Numbered from the stretch's first letter, positions 7,433-14,528 are shown. The stretch: 16,388 nucleotides of DNA from an uncultured Erysipelotrichaceae bacterium (GCA_947303755.1 CAMYZF010000022.1:1-16388), one strand, 5' to 3'. Program-made: numbers and translations. Notes: generated from the sequence alone by a model not told the origin.

Positions 7433-8362
7433 TTAATCTTCAAAAACTCCTGTCGATAAATAACGTTCACCTGTATCTGGAAGTAAGACTACAACAATCT
7501 TACCTTTGTTCTCTTTTTTAGAAGCAATTTGAATAGCGGCTCTTAAGGCTGCACCTGAGGAAATACCAACAAGTAATCCCTCTTTTCTAGCGACTTCTTT
7601 AGTCATTTCAAAAGCTTCTTCATTTGTAATTCTAACTACAAAATCAAAAGCGCTTGTATCTAAGGTTTTGGGCAAAAATCCCGCGCCAATACCTTGTATT
7701 TTATGTGGACCAGCTTTTCCTTCTGAAATAACTGGCGATGAATCTGGCTCAACGGCATAGGACAAAACACTAGGCTTTTTCTCTTTCAAAAATTGAGAGA
7801 CGCCAGATATTGTTCCACCGGTTCCAACACCTGCAACAAAGATATCAACTTCTCCTTCTGTGTCTTCATAGATTTCTCTACCAGTTGTTAAGTAGTGAAT
7901 GGCAGGATTAGCCATATTTTCAAATTGCATAGGGATAAAGGAATTCGGAGTTTCTTTTGCGAGTTCCTCGGCTTTTTTAATTGCGCCTTTCATACCTAAC
8001 TTGCCATCGGTTAAAACTAGGTTTGCACCATAGGCTTTTAACAGAGTTTGTCTTTCTTTAGACATAGTCTCAGGCATCGTTAAAATAATCTTTAAGCCAT
8101 ATGAAGCTGCAACCATCGCTAAACCAATACCAGTGTTTCCACTAGTAGGTTCGATAATAGTGGTGCCTTTTTTAATTAAGCCTTTTTTAATTGCTCCTTC
8201 AATCATAGCTTTAGCGATACGATCTTTCACGCTACCGGCAGGATTAAATCTTTCGACTTTCGCAATTAATCTAGCTTGTAATTTATATTGTTTTTCTAAG
8301 TTAGTAAGTTCGACAAGTGGAGTTCTTCCAATTGTGGAAACAATGTTTGGATATATTTTCAT
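7433..8362 (-). CDS. cysK: Cysteine synthase (O-acetylserine sulfhydrylase)
   Basis: This PLP enzyme makes cysteine from O-acetylserine and sulfide in the cytoplasm. At 309 residues it is full length. NPAGSVKDR contains the PLP lysine K46, TSGNTG (73-78) binds the substrate carboxylate, GVGTGGTISG (178-187) holds the PLP phosphate, and GISSGAA near the C-terminus supplies the serine that contacts the PLP ring. QFENMANP matches the O-acetylserine rather than the cystathionine or threonine branches. The start follows an AGGAGA ribosome binding site inside the end of cysE, 8 bases upstream of the gene. It sits directly after cysE, the usual order for a serine-to-cysteine pathway. Confidence 0.96.
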   Translation of the reverse strand: MKIYPNIVSTIGRTPLVELTNLEKQYKLQARLIAKVERFNPAGSVKDRIAKAMIEGAIKKGLIKKGTTIIEPTSGNTGIGLAMVAASYGLKIILTMPETMSKERQTLLKAYGANLVLTDGKLGMKGAIKKAEELAKETPNSFIPMQFENMANPAIHYLTTGREIYEDTEGEVDIFVAGVGTGGTISGVSQFLKEKKPSVLSYAVEPDSSPVISEGKAGPHKIQGIGAGFLPKTLDTSAFDFVVRITNEEAFEMTKEVARKEGLLVGISSGAALRAAIQIASKKENKGKIVVVLLPDTGERYLSTGVFED

Positions 8363-8370
8363 AATTATAT

Positions 8371-9177
8371 TTATCTCCTATTCTGTACAATCAATTCTGG
8401 TTTACCTATGGTAACAGTACAATAAGGAGGGATTGACTCAGTAAGGAAAACGTTACTGCCAATCACCACATGATCTCCTATAATTACATCTCCGCCTAAT
8501 ATTGACGCTCCAGCATAGATTGTGACGTCTTCTCCAATTGTTGGATGTCTTTTTACACCCTTCATTTTTGAACCATCTTTCAAAGAAAGAGCGCCTAAGG
8601 TAACGCCTTGATAAACTTTGACGCGTTTACCAATCTTGGTGGTTTCACCAATAACGATACCAGTGCCGTGGTCAATAAAGAATGGACAAGCAATATCTGC
8701 TCCTGGATGAATATCGATTCCAGTTGCAGCGTGAGCTTCTTCTGCAATAATACGAGCGGTCAAATTATGACCTAACTTATATAACTCGTGAGCGACACGG
8801 TAAAAACGAATAGCCTTATATCCTGGATAGGCAAGAATTATTTCTTCTTTTGAATCCGCAGCAGGATCGCTTTCCATAAAGAACTCTAAATCTTTTTCTA
8901 GCTGTTCTTCAACGGATGTTAAGGATTTTAAAAATGTTTCAGCTTCCTTCTCATCGTTTTTGATTGAAGAAAGATACATTTCCTTAATTGTTTTTGAGTT
9001 ATCAACACAACCCGAAACATGTTCGGAAACGGCTTCATAAAACTTTAAAGTATTTTTATCGCAAATCATAAGCTTAGCAATATTGTAATGAAGATAATAT
9101 TTTCTTTCAAAAGAAATGATAATAAATTTACCAACCAAATCTCTTATTTGGATCAAATAGGATAGCGATAAGGCCAT
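8371..9177 (-). CDS. cysE: Serine O-acetyltransferase
   Basis: This enzyme acetylates serine with acetyl-CoA to give O-acetylserine, the substrate of the neighbouring CysK. Residues 1-130 form the helical N-terminal part, ending in AYPGYKAIRFYRVAHELY; the rest is a left-handed hexapeptide-repeat helix. Residues matching the E. coli catalytic set are present: D155 (DIHPGA), H170 (IDHGTG) and H211 (RHP). The loop between the two histidines is six residues longer than in E. coli, as in EpsC-type enzymes. The C-terminus (GKPELIVQNRR) lacks the terminal isoleucine used by many CysE proteins to dock into CysK. The start is uncertain: ATG 9177 overlaps the upstream gene by 50 bases, while ATG 9069 (residue 37) would remove the first helices. 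No clear ribosome binding site decides it. Confidence 0.92.
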   Translation of the reverse strand: MALSLSYLIQIRDLVGKFIIISFERKYYLHYNIAKLMICDKNTLKFYEAVSEHVSGCVDNSKTIKEMYLSSIKNDEKEAETFLKSLTSVEEQLEKDLEFFMESDPAADSKEEIILAYPGYKAIRFYRVAHELYKLGHNLTARIIAEEAHAATGIDIHPGADIACPFFIDHGTGIVIGETTKIGKRVKVYQGVTLGALSLKDGSKMKGVKRHPTIGEDVTIYAGASILGGDVIIGDHVVIGSNVFLTESIPPYCTVTIGKPELIVQNRR

Positions 9178-9490
9178 ATAACTCCAAAGGAGTTAATGAA
9201 CCTTCAATAATATAGGCAACAGGGCCACCATATCGTTGAATAATATTTCCTTTGATTATAGCGACAGGCATTCCACCAGAAATTCTGACTTGGTTTCCAA
9301 TGATGTTCAACATAGGAAGACCGCCATAAATAGATATTCTATTTCCATTAATTGTGTATTTAGGCATGCCGCCATAAATGCAAACTCTGCTACCTCTTAA
9401 AACAAAGCTTGGCAAAGTTCCAGGATGACGATAAACACCATTCTCAATACGATAAATAACTGGTCCACCAGGAGTTCTAACGATAGCCAT
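9128..9490 (-). CDS. Protein of six tandem 16-residue repeats (beta-flower-like?)
   Basis: This 120-residue protein is built from six uninterrupted 16-residue repeats (residues 7-102), pattern (Y/P/S)-G-G-(M/L)-P-x-x-x-I-x-G-N-x-I-x-I, followed by an 18-residue tail ending PNKRFGW. Glycine turns alternate with short hydrophobic strands, so a closed ring or stack of beta hairpins is expected. It recalls the '4-fold beta flower' and similar short-strand repeat proteins, but this link is inference and the repeat number differs. There is no signal peptide or membrane helix. It is the first gene of the cysE-cysK-PPTase operon, overlaps cysE by 50 bases, and starts right after the terminator of the upstream operon. 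The ribosome binding site is weak. The function is unknown. Confidence 0.75.
   Translation of the reverse strand: MAIVRTPGGPVIYRIENGVYRHPGTLPSFVLRGSRVCIYGGMPKYTINGNRISIYGGLPMLNIIGNQVRISGGMPVAIIKGNIIQRYGGPVAYIIEGSLTPLELYGLIAILFDPNKRFGW
9185..9472 (-). repeat. Six tandem 48-bp units encoding 16-residue repeats
   Basis: The units begin with PGGP, PGTL, YGGM, YGGL, SGGM and YGGP at residues 7, 23, 39, 55, 71 and 87. The protein periodicity is exact (no insertions), while the DNA copies have diverged, so the array is old rather than a recent slippage expansion. Units three to five are the most alike. Confidence 0.85.
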
Positions 9491-9513
9491 ATTAATATTC
9501 TTACATATTGATA

Positions 9514-9537
9514 AGAAAAAAACACCTATAAAGGTGT
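9514..9537 (-). terminator. Rho-independent terminator of the nitroreductase operon
   Basis: ACACCT (9522-9527) pairs with AGGTGT (9532-9537) around ATAA. On the minus strand it is followed by a run of seven U residues. It lies about 20 bases after the stop of the small membrane protein gene and just before the repeat-protein gene. Confidence 0.8.
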
Positions 9538-9557
9538 CTTTCTTTATTTTTCTTAAA

Positions 9558-9776
9558 TTAGAACAATTTGAAGATGTGGTGAGAGAAAATCATGCAGATA
9601 ATATCTAAAATCCAAATGATGTTCCAACCAAAGATTAGTCTAACTAATGCACAGACCCAGTGACCTTCTTTAAATCTAGTTACAAAACCAAGAATCCAAG
9701 AAGTAATTGGGATGATGCAGAAGATTAACGAAACTAACCAATTTAATCCGAAATAATCTTTATTTGCTTTTGCCAT
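9558..9776 (-). CDS. Small two-helix membrane protein
   Basis: This gene encodes 72 residues with a short polar N-terminus and two likely membrane helices (about 13-34 and 41-64) separated by a charged RFKEGH turn. Small proteins of this shape are common in Bacillota and have no known function. A GAGGAAT ribosome binding site sits just before the ATG. It lies 27 bases after the GH114-like gene and before a terminator, so it is the last gene of that operon. Confidence 0.75.
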   Translation of the reverse strand: MAKANKDYFGLNWLVSLIFCIIPITSWILGFVTRFKEGHWVCALVRLIFGWNIIWILDIICMIFSHHIFKLF

Positions 9777-9803
9777 TTTTATTCCTCAAAACTTATTACG
9801 TAA

Positions 9804-10655
9804 TTAGTCTAACAAAACTGATGATGCAATGTAAAAACATAATCCATTTGCATCAGCATATTCTTTGATTTCAACAATCGTATTTTGGTCTTTTGTATAT
9901 TCAATTAATAAGATTTTTGCGGTCTTTTTCATCATTTCAATGACTTCTAAATAATATTTTTTATCCTCTTCATTTTGCCTTCCGAAAATATCGCCATTGT
10001 ATTCGATAATTGAGGTAAAAACTGTCTCTTGAGCATACCAATCAATCTTAGTTAACAATGGATCGTTTTCTTCATTTAATCTTTCTAAGAATGTGGATCC
10101 AGAATTAACTGTAATCAACATATCCAACTCGCTTAATTTCGAAAGAATGGTGCGACAGCCTTGATAAATCGATTCTTTAAATGATGGTTCATTAGTCAAT
10201 TCTGTAACTGTGTAATAAACATCAAAATTATCTAAGAAGAGGCCGTCTGCCCCTAAGTTTTTAAACTTTGTAGCAAGTTCAACCATTTTGTCTTGCCATG
10301 GTTCATAGGAAACATCCATCCAGTATTCACTAGCCCAGTTATCATATTTCATAAACGTGTAGTCTTTGAAGTCATAGTAATATTCCTTGTATTCTTCAAG
10401 ACTACCAACTGACAAATAAGCATAAATTTTAGTCCCATACTGCTTTGCGTAAGTAATGCCTCTTTCATCAATATCTTCAATCTCAATTGCGACATTTTTA
10501 TACTTCGCAAATTTTTCATAATCCATCCGCAACGCGCCAAGAAAAACACCATAATCGTTGGAGTATTGCGGAATATATGAAATAGAAACAGGAGGCGCAC
10601 AGCTAATTAAAACTGCGGATGAAAATAACAATATTAACTTCTTCAAAAAAGACAT
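9804..10655 (-). CDS. Lipoprotein with GH114-like (TM1410-type) glycosidase domain
   Basis: From ATG 10655 the protein has 283 residues. It begins with a lipoprotein signal peptide: KK at 5-6, a hydrophobic core and lipobox LISC with the lipidated C19. A longer frame from 10724 puts 23 polar residues ahead of the signal and runs into the nitroreductase gene, so it is rejected. The mature part fits the GH114/TM1410 alpha-galactosaminidase-like barrel: EIEDIDERGI (58-67), YLSVGSLEEY (80-89), YWMDVS (111-116), the hallmark DGLFLDNFD (137-145, likely catalytic aspartate) and WYAQE (206-210, likely second acid). Relatives cut galactosamine-containing polysaccharides or have unknown targets. It is anchored to the outer face of the membrane. 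It is in an operon one base after nitroreductase. The substrate is not known. Confidence 0.85.
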   Translation of the reverse strand: MSFLKKLILLFSSAVLISCAPPVSISYIPQYSNDYGVFLGALRMDYEKFAKYKNVAIEIEDIDERGITYAKQYGTKIYAYLSVGSLEEYKEYYYDFKDYTFMKYDNWASEYWMDVSYEPWQDKMVELATKFKNLGADGLFLDNFDVYYTVTELTNEPSFKESIYQGCRTILSKLSELDMLITVNSGSTFLERLNEENDPLLTKIDWYAQETVFTSIIEYNGDIFGRQNEEDKKYYLEVIEMMKKTAKILLIEYTKDQNTIVEIKEYADANGLCFYIASSVLLD

Positions 10656-10656
10656 A

Positions 10657-11169
10657 CTATTTGTAAAAGGCCCTTCCTTCTTTAATAACTTTTGGTGGAA
10701 CTTGATAATTGTCGGGATAACCAATAATTACATGACCCACTCCGATATATTCGTCAAAATTTAAACCAGTGAAAGACAACAACTTTCTAACTTCTGGTAA
10801 TTCGATTTCTTCTTTAGCGCGATGAATCCAACAAGACGCTAAGCCTTGGTTGGTTGATTCAAGTAACATATTTTCAATGCAAGCTGCGCCATCATGAATC
10901 GAGATGCCTTCTTTATGAGACACAACCAAAAGAATAGTAGGGGCGCCATAAAATGGATCGATGCCTTCTCTACCCATAATCTTAAGATTAATCTTCATAA
11001 GTTCATCTCTAATTTTCTTATCTGAAATAGCGATAACGACTGGGGTTTGTCTATTCATTCCTGATGGAGCGAGCAACCCAGCTTCAACAATCTCTTTAAT
11101 TTTTTCTTTTTCAACAGGTTTTGAAGAGAACTTTCGACAGGCTCTTCTTTGTTTAATTACTTCCAACAT
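10657..11169 (-). CDS. Nitroreductase-family flavoprotein
   Basis: This 170-residue cytoplasmic protein is an FMN-dependent reductase of the nitroreductase fold, active on quinones, nitro compounds or flavins as a dimer. Signature residues are RRACRKF (8-14), APSGMNRQ (34-41, FMN phosphate contacts), the FYGAP segment (73-77), the DGAACIENMLL helix (93-103) and GLASCWI (109-115). The length is typical of the short members. It starts at ATG 11169 with a CGGAGA ribosome binding site, just after the terminator of the EF-G-like gene, so it is the first gene of an operon with the GH114-like lipoprotein and the small membrane protein. The substrate cannot be inferred. Confidence 0.9.
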   Translation of the reverse strand: MLEVIKQRRACRKFSSKPVEKEKIKEIVEAGLLAPSGMNRQTPVVIAISDKKIRDELMKINLKIMGREGIDPFYGAPTILLVVSHKEGISIHDGAACIENMLLESTNQGLASCWIHRAKEEIELPEVRKLLSFTGLNFDEYIGVGHVIIGYPDNYQVPPKVIKEGRAFYK

Positions 11170-11198
11170 AATTATTCTCCGTAAATATATATTAGCAC

Positions 11199-11232
11199 AA
11201 AAGAAAAAGCCTCCTACTATTTTGTAGAAGGC
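11199..11232 (-). terminator. Rho-independent terminator of the Fic/EF-G-like operon
   Basis: A 9-bp stem (11209-11217 with 11224-11232) encloses a 6-base loop. On the minus strand the single imperfect position is a G-U pair, while on the plus strand it would be a C-A mismatch, so it works as a minus-strand terminator. A U-rich tail (TTTTTCTTTT) follows. It is about 12 bases after the stop at 11245. Confidence 0.85.
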
Positions 11233-11244
11233 TTACTAATTAAA

Positions 11245-13287
11245 TCAGATTAGTTTGTTTTCAGCGATGACTCGATCTTTCAAGTGATCTGGAAGTTCTT
11301 CATACGCTTCAAATTGACGGTTGAAGAAGCCAGAGGCTTGAGTGATTGATTTAAGCTGAGTGACATAGTCAGTAATTTCGGCTTCTGGTACAAGCGCTTC
11401 AATTTCTTGAGAGCCACCTTCTTTTTCTTCGATGTTTTGAATACGGGCTCTACGAGTATTGAGATCGGAGAGAACGTTACCAGTGTAACGAGACTCGATA
11501 TTAATCTTAACTCTCATAATTGGCTCTAAGATAATTGGACGACACTTCATATAAGCATCCTTAAAGGCCAATATACCCGCCATCTTGAAGGCTTGTTCAT
11601 TGGAATCCACTGGATGATATTTACCGTCTACTAAGACGCCTTTAACACCAATAACTGGGAAGCCAGCGAGTAATCCGCTTTGCAAAGCTTCAAAGAAGCC
11701 TTTTTCAACGGCTGGGAAGTAGTTCTTTGGAACTGCTCCACCGAAGACTTCTTCAGCGAAGACATTTTCTTCAGCAGGTTCAAATCTCATCTTAACGACA
11801 CCATAGAATCCCGAACCACCAGACTGTTTGATGTATCGACCATCACCTTCGGCGACGCCTTTAATGGATTCGCGGTAAATGATCTTCATCTTTTCAGTTG
11901 TTAAATTGATCTTATAAACGGATTGAAGTTTATCGATTGCGAACTTGATATGTGAATCAGATAATCCACCTAACAGTAATTGTTTGGTTTCATTATTACG
12001 TTTGACTTCCAAAGAAGGATCTTCAAGTTGCATCTTCGCTAAAGCTGGTCCAAGTTTATTTTCATCAGCTTTATTTGCTAAGACGATAGCTTTAAAGATA
12101 ACAGCGGTTGGATATTTAACTGGTTTAAAGATAGTGATTGCTTTTGGACTAGATAAACTATCGCCAGATTTAACTTTTTCTAAACGAGTCACTGCGCCGA
12201 TATCACCAGCGATTAATTCATTAACTGCGTCTAGTTTCTTACCGCACATTGTGAATAACATTGAAACTCTTTGAGTTTCTCCGTTTATATAAACTTCATC
12301 ACCAACATGCAAAACACCAGAGCAAACTTTTAGTAAGTTAATCGTACCAGTGTATGGGTCGACAATTGTCTTGAAGACATAAGCAGAGAATGGTTCATCA
12401 ACTGAGGTTGGAACAACTTTTTCTTTGCCATTTTCATCATGGGCTTCAAGAGGTTTGAGATCGTTTGGTTCTGGAAGGTATCTAACAAACATATTGAGAA
12501 GTGTTTGCACACCGATGTTTTTAGTCGCACTTCCAACAATAAGAGGAGTTAAGTCACCTCTAAGAACGCCGATTCTAAGTGAATCTCTAATTTCTTGCAT
12601 GGAGAATTGTTCTCCGTTAAAGAATTTCTCTAATAACACATCATCGGTCTTAGCGACTTCTTCAACAATCGTGTTATGAAGTTCAAAGATTTTATCTCTC
12701 TTGTCTGGATAGATTTCCGCTTCAACGCATTCTTTTCCATTATAGATGTGAGCCTTCAAATCGACCGCATTTGCGAAGCCATCAAAGGACTTCTCATGAC
12801 CGAGTGGATAACAGAAAGAAATGACGTTTTTGCCGAGTTTTTCACGAATTTCTTCAAGTAGGAACTCGAAATCGACTTCCTCTTTATCCATCTTATTTAC
12901 GAAGATGAAAGTAGGGACGCCTTTCTTCTTTAATAACTTGTAATGTTTAACTGTGCCTACCTGTACACCTACTGAGGCATCGATAACTAGGACAGCACCT
13001 TTAACAACGCCAGTAACACCGATAGCTTCAGAGATGAAATCATCGTTTCCTGGAATATCGACAAGATTGATTTTGTGATTATCGAAAGTTAAAGGAATGA
13101 TTGATGTTTGAATTGATGAGCCACGTTTTTGTTCTTCAGAAGTGTAATCTGAAATAGTGTTTTTCTTTTCAACTTCACCTTTAGCCGGAATAGCTTTCGC
13201 GGTTAAAGCAATAGATTCCACTAATGAGGTTTTACCACTTCCTTGGTGGCCGAGGATAACGACATTACGAATATCTTTTGTTTCCAT
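11245..13287 (-). CDS. EF-G-like translational GTPase (EF-G paralogue)
   Basis: This 680-residue protein has the five-domain plan of elongation factor G and belongs with the EF-G-like paralogues (EF-G2/FusA2 type), not the housekeeping EF-G. G motifs: P-loop GHQGSGKTS (13-21), the switch 1 region SDYTSEEQKRGSSIQTS (46-62), G3 DIPGNDDF (77-84), NKMD (131-134) and GSA (252-254). G3 differs from canonical DTPGHVDF: the catalytic histidine position holds N81. Domain IV keeps KQSGGSGFYG (487-496) and YHPVDSNEQAF (557-567), so ribosome binding is plausible. Translocation by this group is doubtful in known cases. It starts at ATG 13287 with TAGGAGAC overlapping the stop of the upstream fic gene. It ends with TGA, followed by a terminator. 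Confidence 0.9.
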   Translation of the reverse strand: METKDIRNVVILGHQGSGKTSLVESIALTAKAIPAKGEVEKKNTISDYTSEEQKRGSSIQTSIIPLTFDNHKINLVDIPGNDDFISEAIGVTGVVKGAVLVIDASVGVQVGTVKHYKLLKKKGVPTFIFVNKMDKEEVDFEFLLEEIREKLGKNVISFCYPLGHEKSFDGFANAVDLKAHIYNGKECVEAEIYPDKRDKIFELHNTIVEEVAKTDDVLLEKFFNGEQFSMQEIRDSLRIGVLRGDLTPLIVGSATKNIGVQTLLNMFVRYLPEPNDLKPLEAHDENGKEKVVPTSVDEPFSAYVFKTIVDPYTGTINLLKVCSGVLHVGDEVYINGETQRVSMLFTMCGKKLDAVNELIAGDIGAVTRLEKVKSGDSLSSPKAITIFKPVKYPTAVIFKAIVLANKADENKLGPALAKMQLEDPSLEVKRNNETKQLLLGGLSDSHIKFAIDKLQSVYKINLTTEKMKIIYRESIKGVAEGDGRYIKQSGGSGFYGVVKMRFEPAEENVFAEEVFGGAVPKNYFPAVEKGFFEALQSGLLAGFPVIGVKGVLVDGKYHPVDSNEQAFKMAGILAFKDAYMKCRPIILEPIMRVKINIESRYTGNVLSDLNTRRARIQNIEEKEGGSQEIEALVPEAEITDYVTQLKSITQASGFFNRQFEAYEELPDHLKDRVIAENKLI

Positions 13288-13296
13288 GTTTGTCTC

Positions 13297-14334
13297 CTAC
13301 ATTCTAAAGTATTTGGCGTAACGCCCTTTAGCGATTAATTGAATACGATTTTCACTGACTAGCTTTGCTAAAGCCTTTTCAATCGTAGCCTTGCTTAAAG
13401 CGTAAAGCACTCTAAAGACGACAATCTTGCTAATTGGAGTCGCGGAATCTTCAACAACTTTAAGAACCTTTTCTTCACTTGTTAAATCCGCTTCATTGAC
13501 TTCTAAGATATAGTCAAGTTTGCGATATGCTTCTAAGATGCGTTTAAGAAGGAAGGAAACGAATGGTTCATAGTTGTTTTCGCCATCGTGCCAACCTTCT
13601 GATGATGATTCAAAAGAATCAATATATTCACCAAGATGTTGTTTCATTAAGTATGCGACTGAGAAATAATCATCGATATCATAACCATATTTCTTTAATA
13701 AGAAATGGAGTAATAAACGTGAGACACGTCCATTACCGTGGTTATATGGGTGAATGCACATGAAGTCGAATAAGAAAGTTGCGATTAAAACAAGTTTATT
13801 AACTTCTTCATCTGCAGCACATAAATTGAATTGATAAATTAAATTATCAAGAAGTGGAACAACTTCCTCAGGTGCGCTAGAAACAAAGATTGTTCTAAAA
13901 CTACCATCTGGAAGAGATTCTTGAATATAGTTAATGGAATCTTTAAATCTACCACCGAAATCCGGATTGTAATCTTTGTAAATGTAATAGTGTAATGTTG
14001 AAACGAAGCTACGATCTAAGGTTTGGTATTTATATACCTCATCGATTAAATCGAGAGCATTACGATAACCCACCATCATGTGTTCATGAAGAGTTTCAGG
14101 TTGGGCGTTTTTAGAAAAAATAGCGCTCTCTCTTTCTTCGGAAGTGTAGACATTACCAATTTCATTGGACATGACTACTCCAGAGCGGCGCGCCATCATT
14201 TTAAGAACATCAAGTTTTTTGGCCCTGTTCACAGGTAGGGTCTTACCTTTGTAAAGCTCAATTGAATTGAGTAGGGAAATGATATTTGGACTATTTAAAG
14301 CCAAGACATTTCCTTTTAAATCAAACATTTTCAT
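13297..14334 (-). CDS. Fic family protein with C-terminal winged helix
   Basis: Fic enzymes usually transfer AMP (sometimes other phosphate groups) to hydroxyls of target proteins. The 345-residue protein has an N-terminal helical region, a Fic core with HPYNHGNGR (195-203; canonical HPFxxGNGR, catalytic H195, F replaced by Y), and a winged-helix DNA-binding-like C-terminus (about 283-345). The class II inhibitory stretch is degenerate: SNEIGNVYTS (56-65) has glycine where the ATP-blocking glutamate is expected. The start at ATG 14334 has a strong AAGGAGG site nine bases away. It shares its transcript with the EF-G-like gene 9 bases downstream. The winged helix and the palindrome in its promoter hint at autoregulation. 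Its target is unknown; no antitoxin gene is adjacent. Confidence 0.92.
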   Translation of the reverse strand: MKMFDLKGNVLALNSPNIISLLNSIELYKGKTLPVNRAKKLDVLKMMARRSGVVMSNEIGNVYTSEERESAIFSKNAQPETLHEHMMVGYRNALDLIDEVYKYQTLDRSFVSTLHYYIYKDYNPDFGGRFKDSINYIQESLPDGSFRTIFVSSAPEEVVPLLDNLIYQFNLCAADEEVNKLVLIATFLFDFMCIHPYNHGNGRVSRLLLHFLLKKYGYDIDDYFSVAYLMKQHLGEYIDSFESSSEGWHDGENNYEPFVSFLLKRILEAYRKLDYILEVNEADLTSEEKVLKVVEDSATPISKIVVFRVLYALSKATIEKALAKLVSENRIQLIAKGRYAKYFRM

Positions 14335-14351
14335 TTTAGCTTTCCTCCTTG

Positions 14352-14367
14352 TTTACAATTATGTAAA
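14352..14367. promoter_or_regulatory. Operator-like palindrome over the fic -10 element
   Basis: TTTACA and TGTAAA flank ATTA as a perfect inverted repeat. It covers the -10 hexamer (14358-14363) of the fic promoter, so a bound protein would block transcription. The winged-helix end of the Fic protein is a candidate binder; this is inference. Confidence 0.45.
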
Positions 14368-14386
14368 AAAGTAAAACAATTTTCAA
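14358..14386 (-). promoter_or_regulatory. Promoter of the Fic/EF-G-like operon
   Basis: On the minus strand TTGAAA (14381-14386) and CATAAT (14358-14363) are exactly 17 bases apart. The expected start is near 14351, leaving a short leader with the AAGGAGG site before the ATG at 14334. Confidence 0.65.
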
Positions 14387-14393
14387 TCAATTC

Positions 14394-14428
14394 AGTAAAA
14401 ATAAGTTAAAAATACCGAGTTAAAAATA
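14394..14428. repeat. Three imperfect direct repeats of AGTTAAAAATA
   Basis: Copies at 14394-14403 (one T missing), 14404-14414 and 14418-14428 lie in the gap between the fic and phosphoesterase genes, upstream of both. The last two are identical. They could be a binding-site array or simple AT-rich drift. Confidence 0.4.
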
Positions 14429-14454
14429 TATCGAAAATAATGAATATTCAAACT

Positions 14455-14468
14455 AAAATCAAGATTTT
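14455..14468. promoter_or_regulatory. Short inverted repeat upstream of the phosphoesterase gene
   Basis: AAAATC and GATTTT flank AA as a perfect inverted repeat about 60 bases before the ATG at 14529. Its position fits an operator or upstream element, but the sequence is AT-rich and the promoter itself is not clear. Confidence 0.2.
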
Positions 14469-14528
14469 AATAAATATTGATTGCTATTTTTAATTTATTA
14501 AAGAGAATTAAGGCATGGAGGAAAAATA

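Noticed and set aside
7432..7470. GTG start for the phosphopantetheinyl transferase
   Set aside because: It overlaps the end of cysK and adds residues outside the family's usual N-terminus; the ATG one base after the cysK stop fits better.
10656..10724. Upstream start for the GH114-like lipoprotein
   Set aside because: It would add 23 polar residues before a standard lipoprotein signal peptide and overlap the nitroreductase gene.
13297..14334. Fic protein as a toxin of a toxin-antitoxin pair
   Set aside because: No small antitoxin gene is adjacent; the protein is of the larger self-contained type with its own N-terminal region and winged helix.
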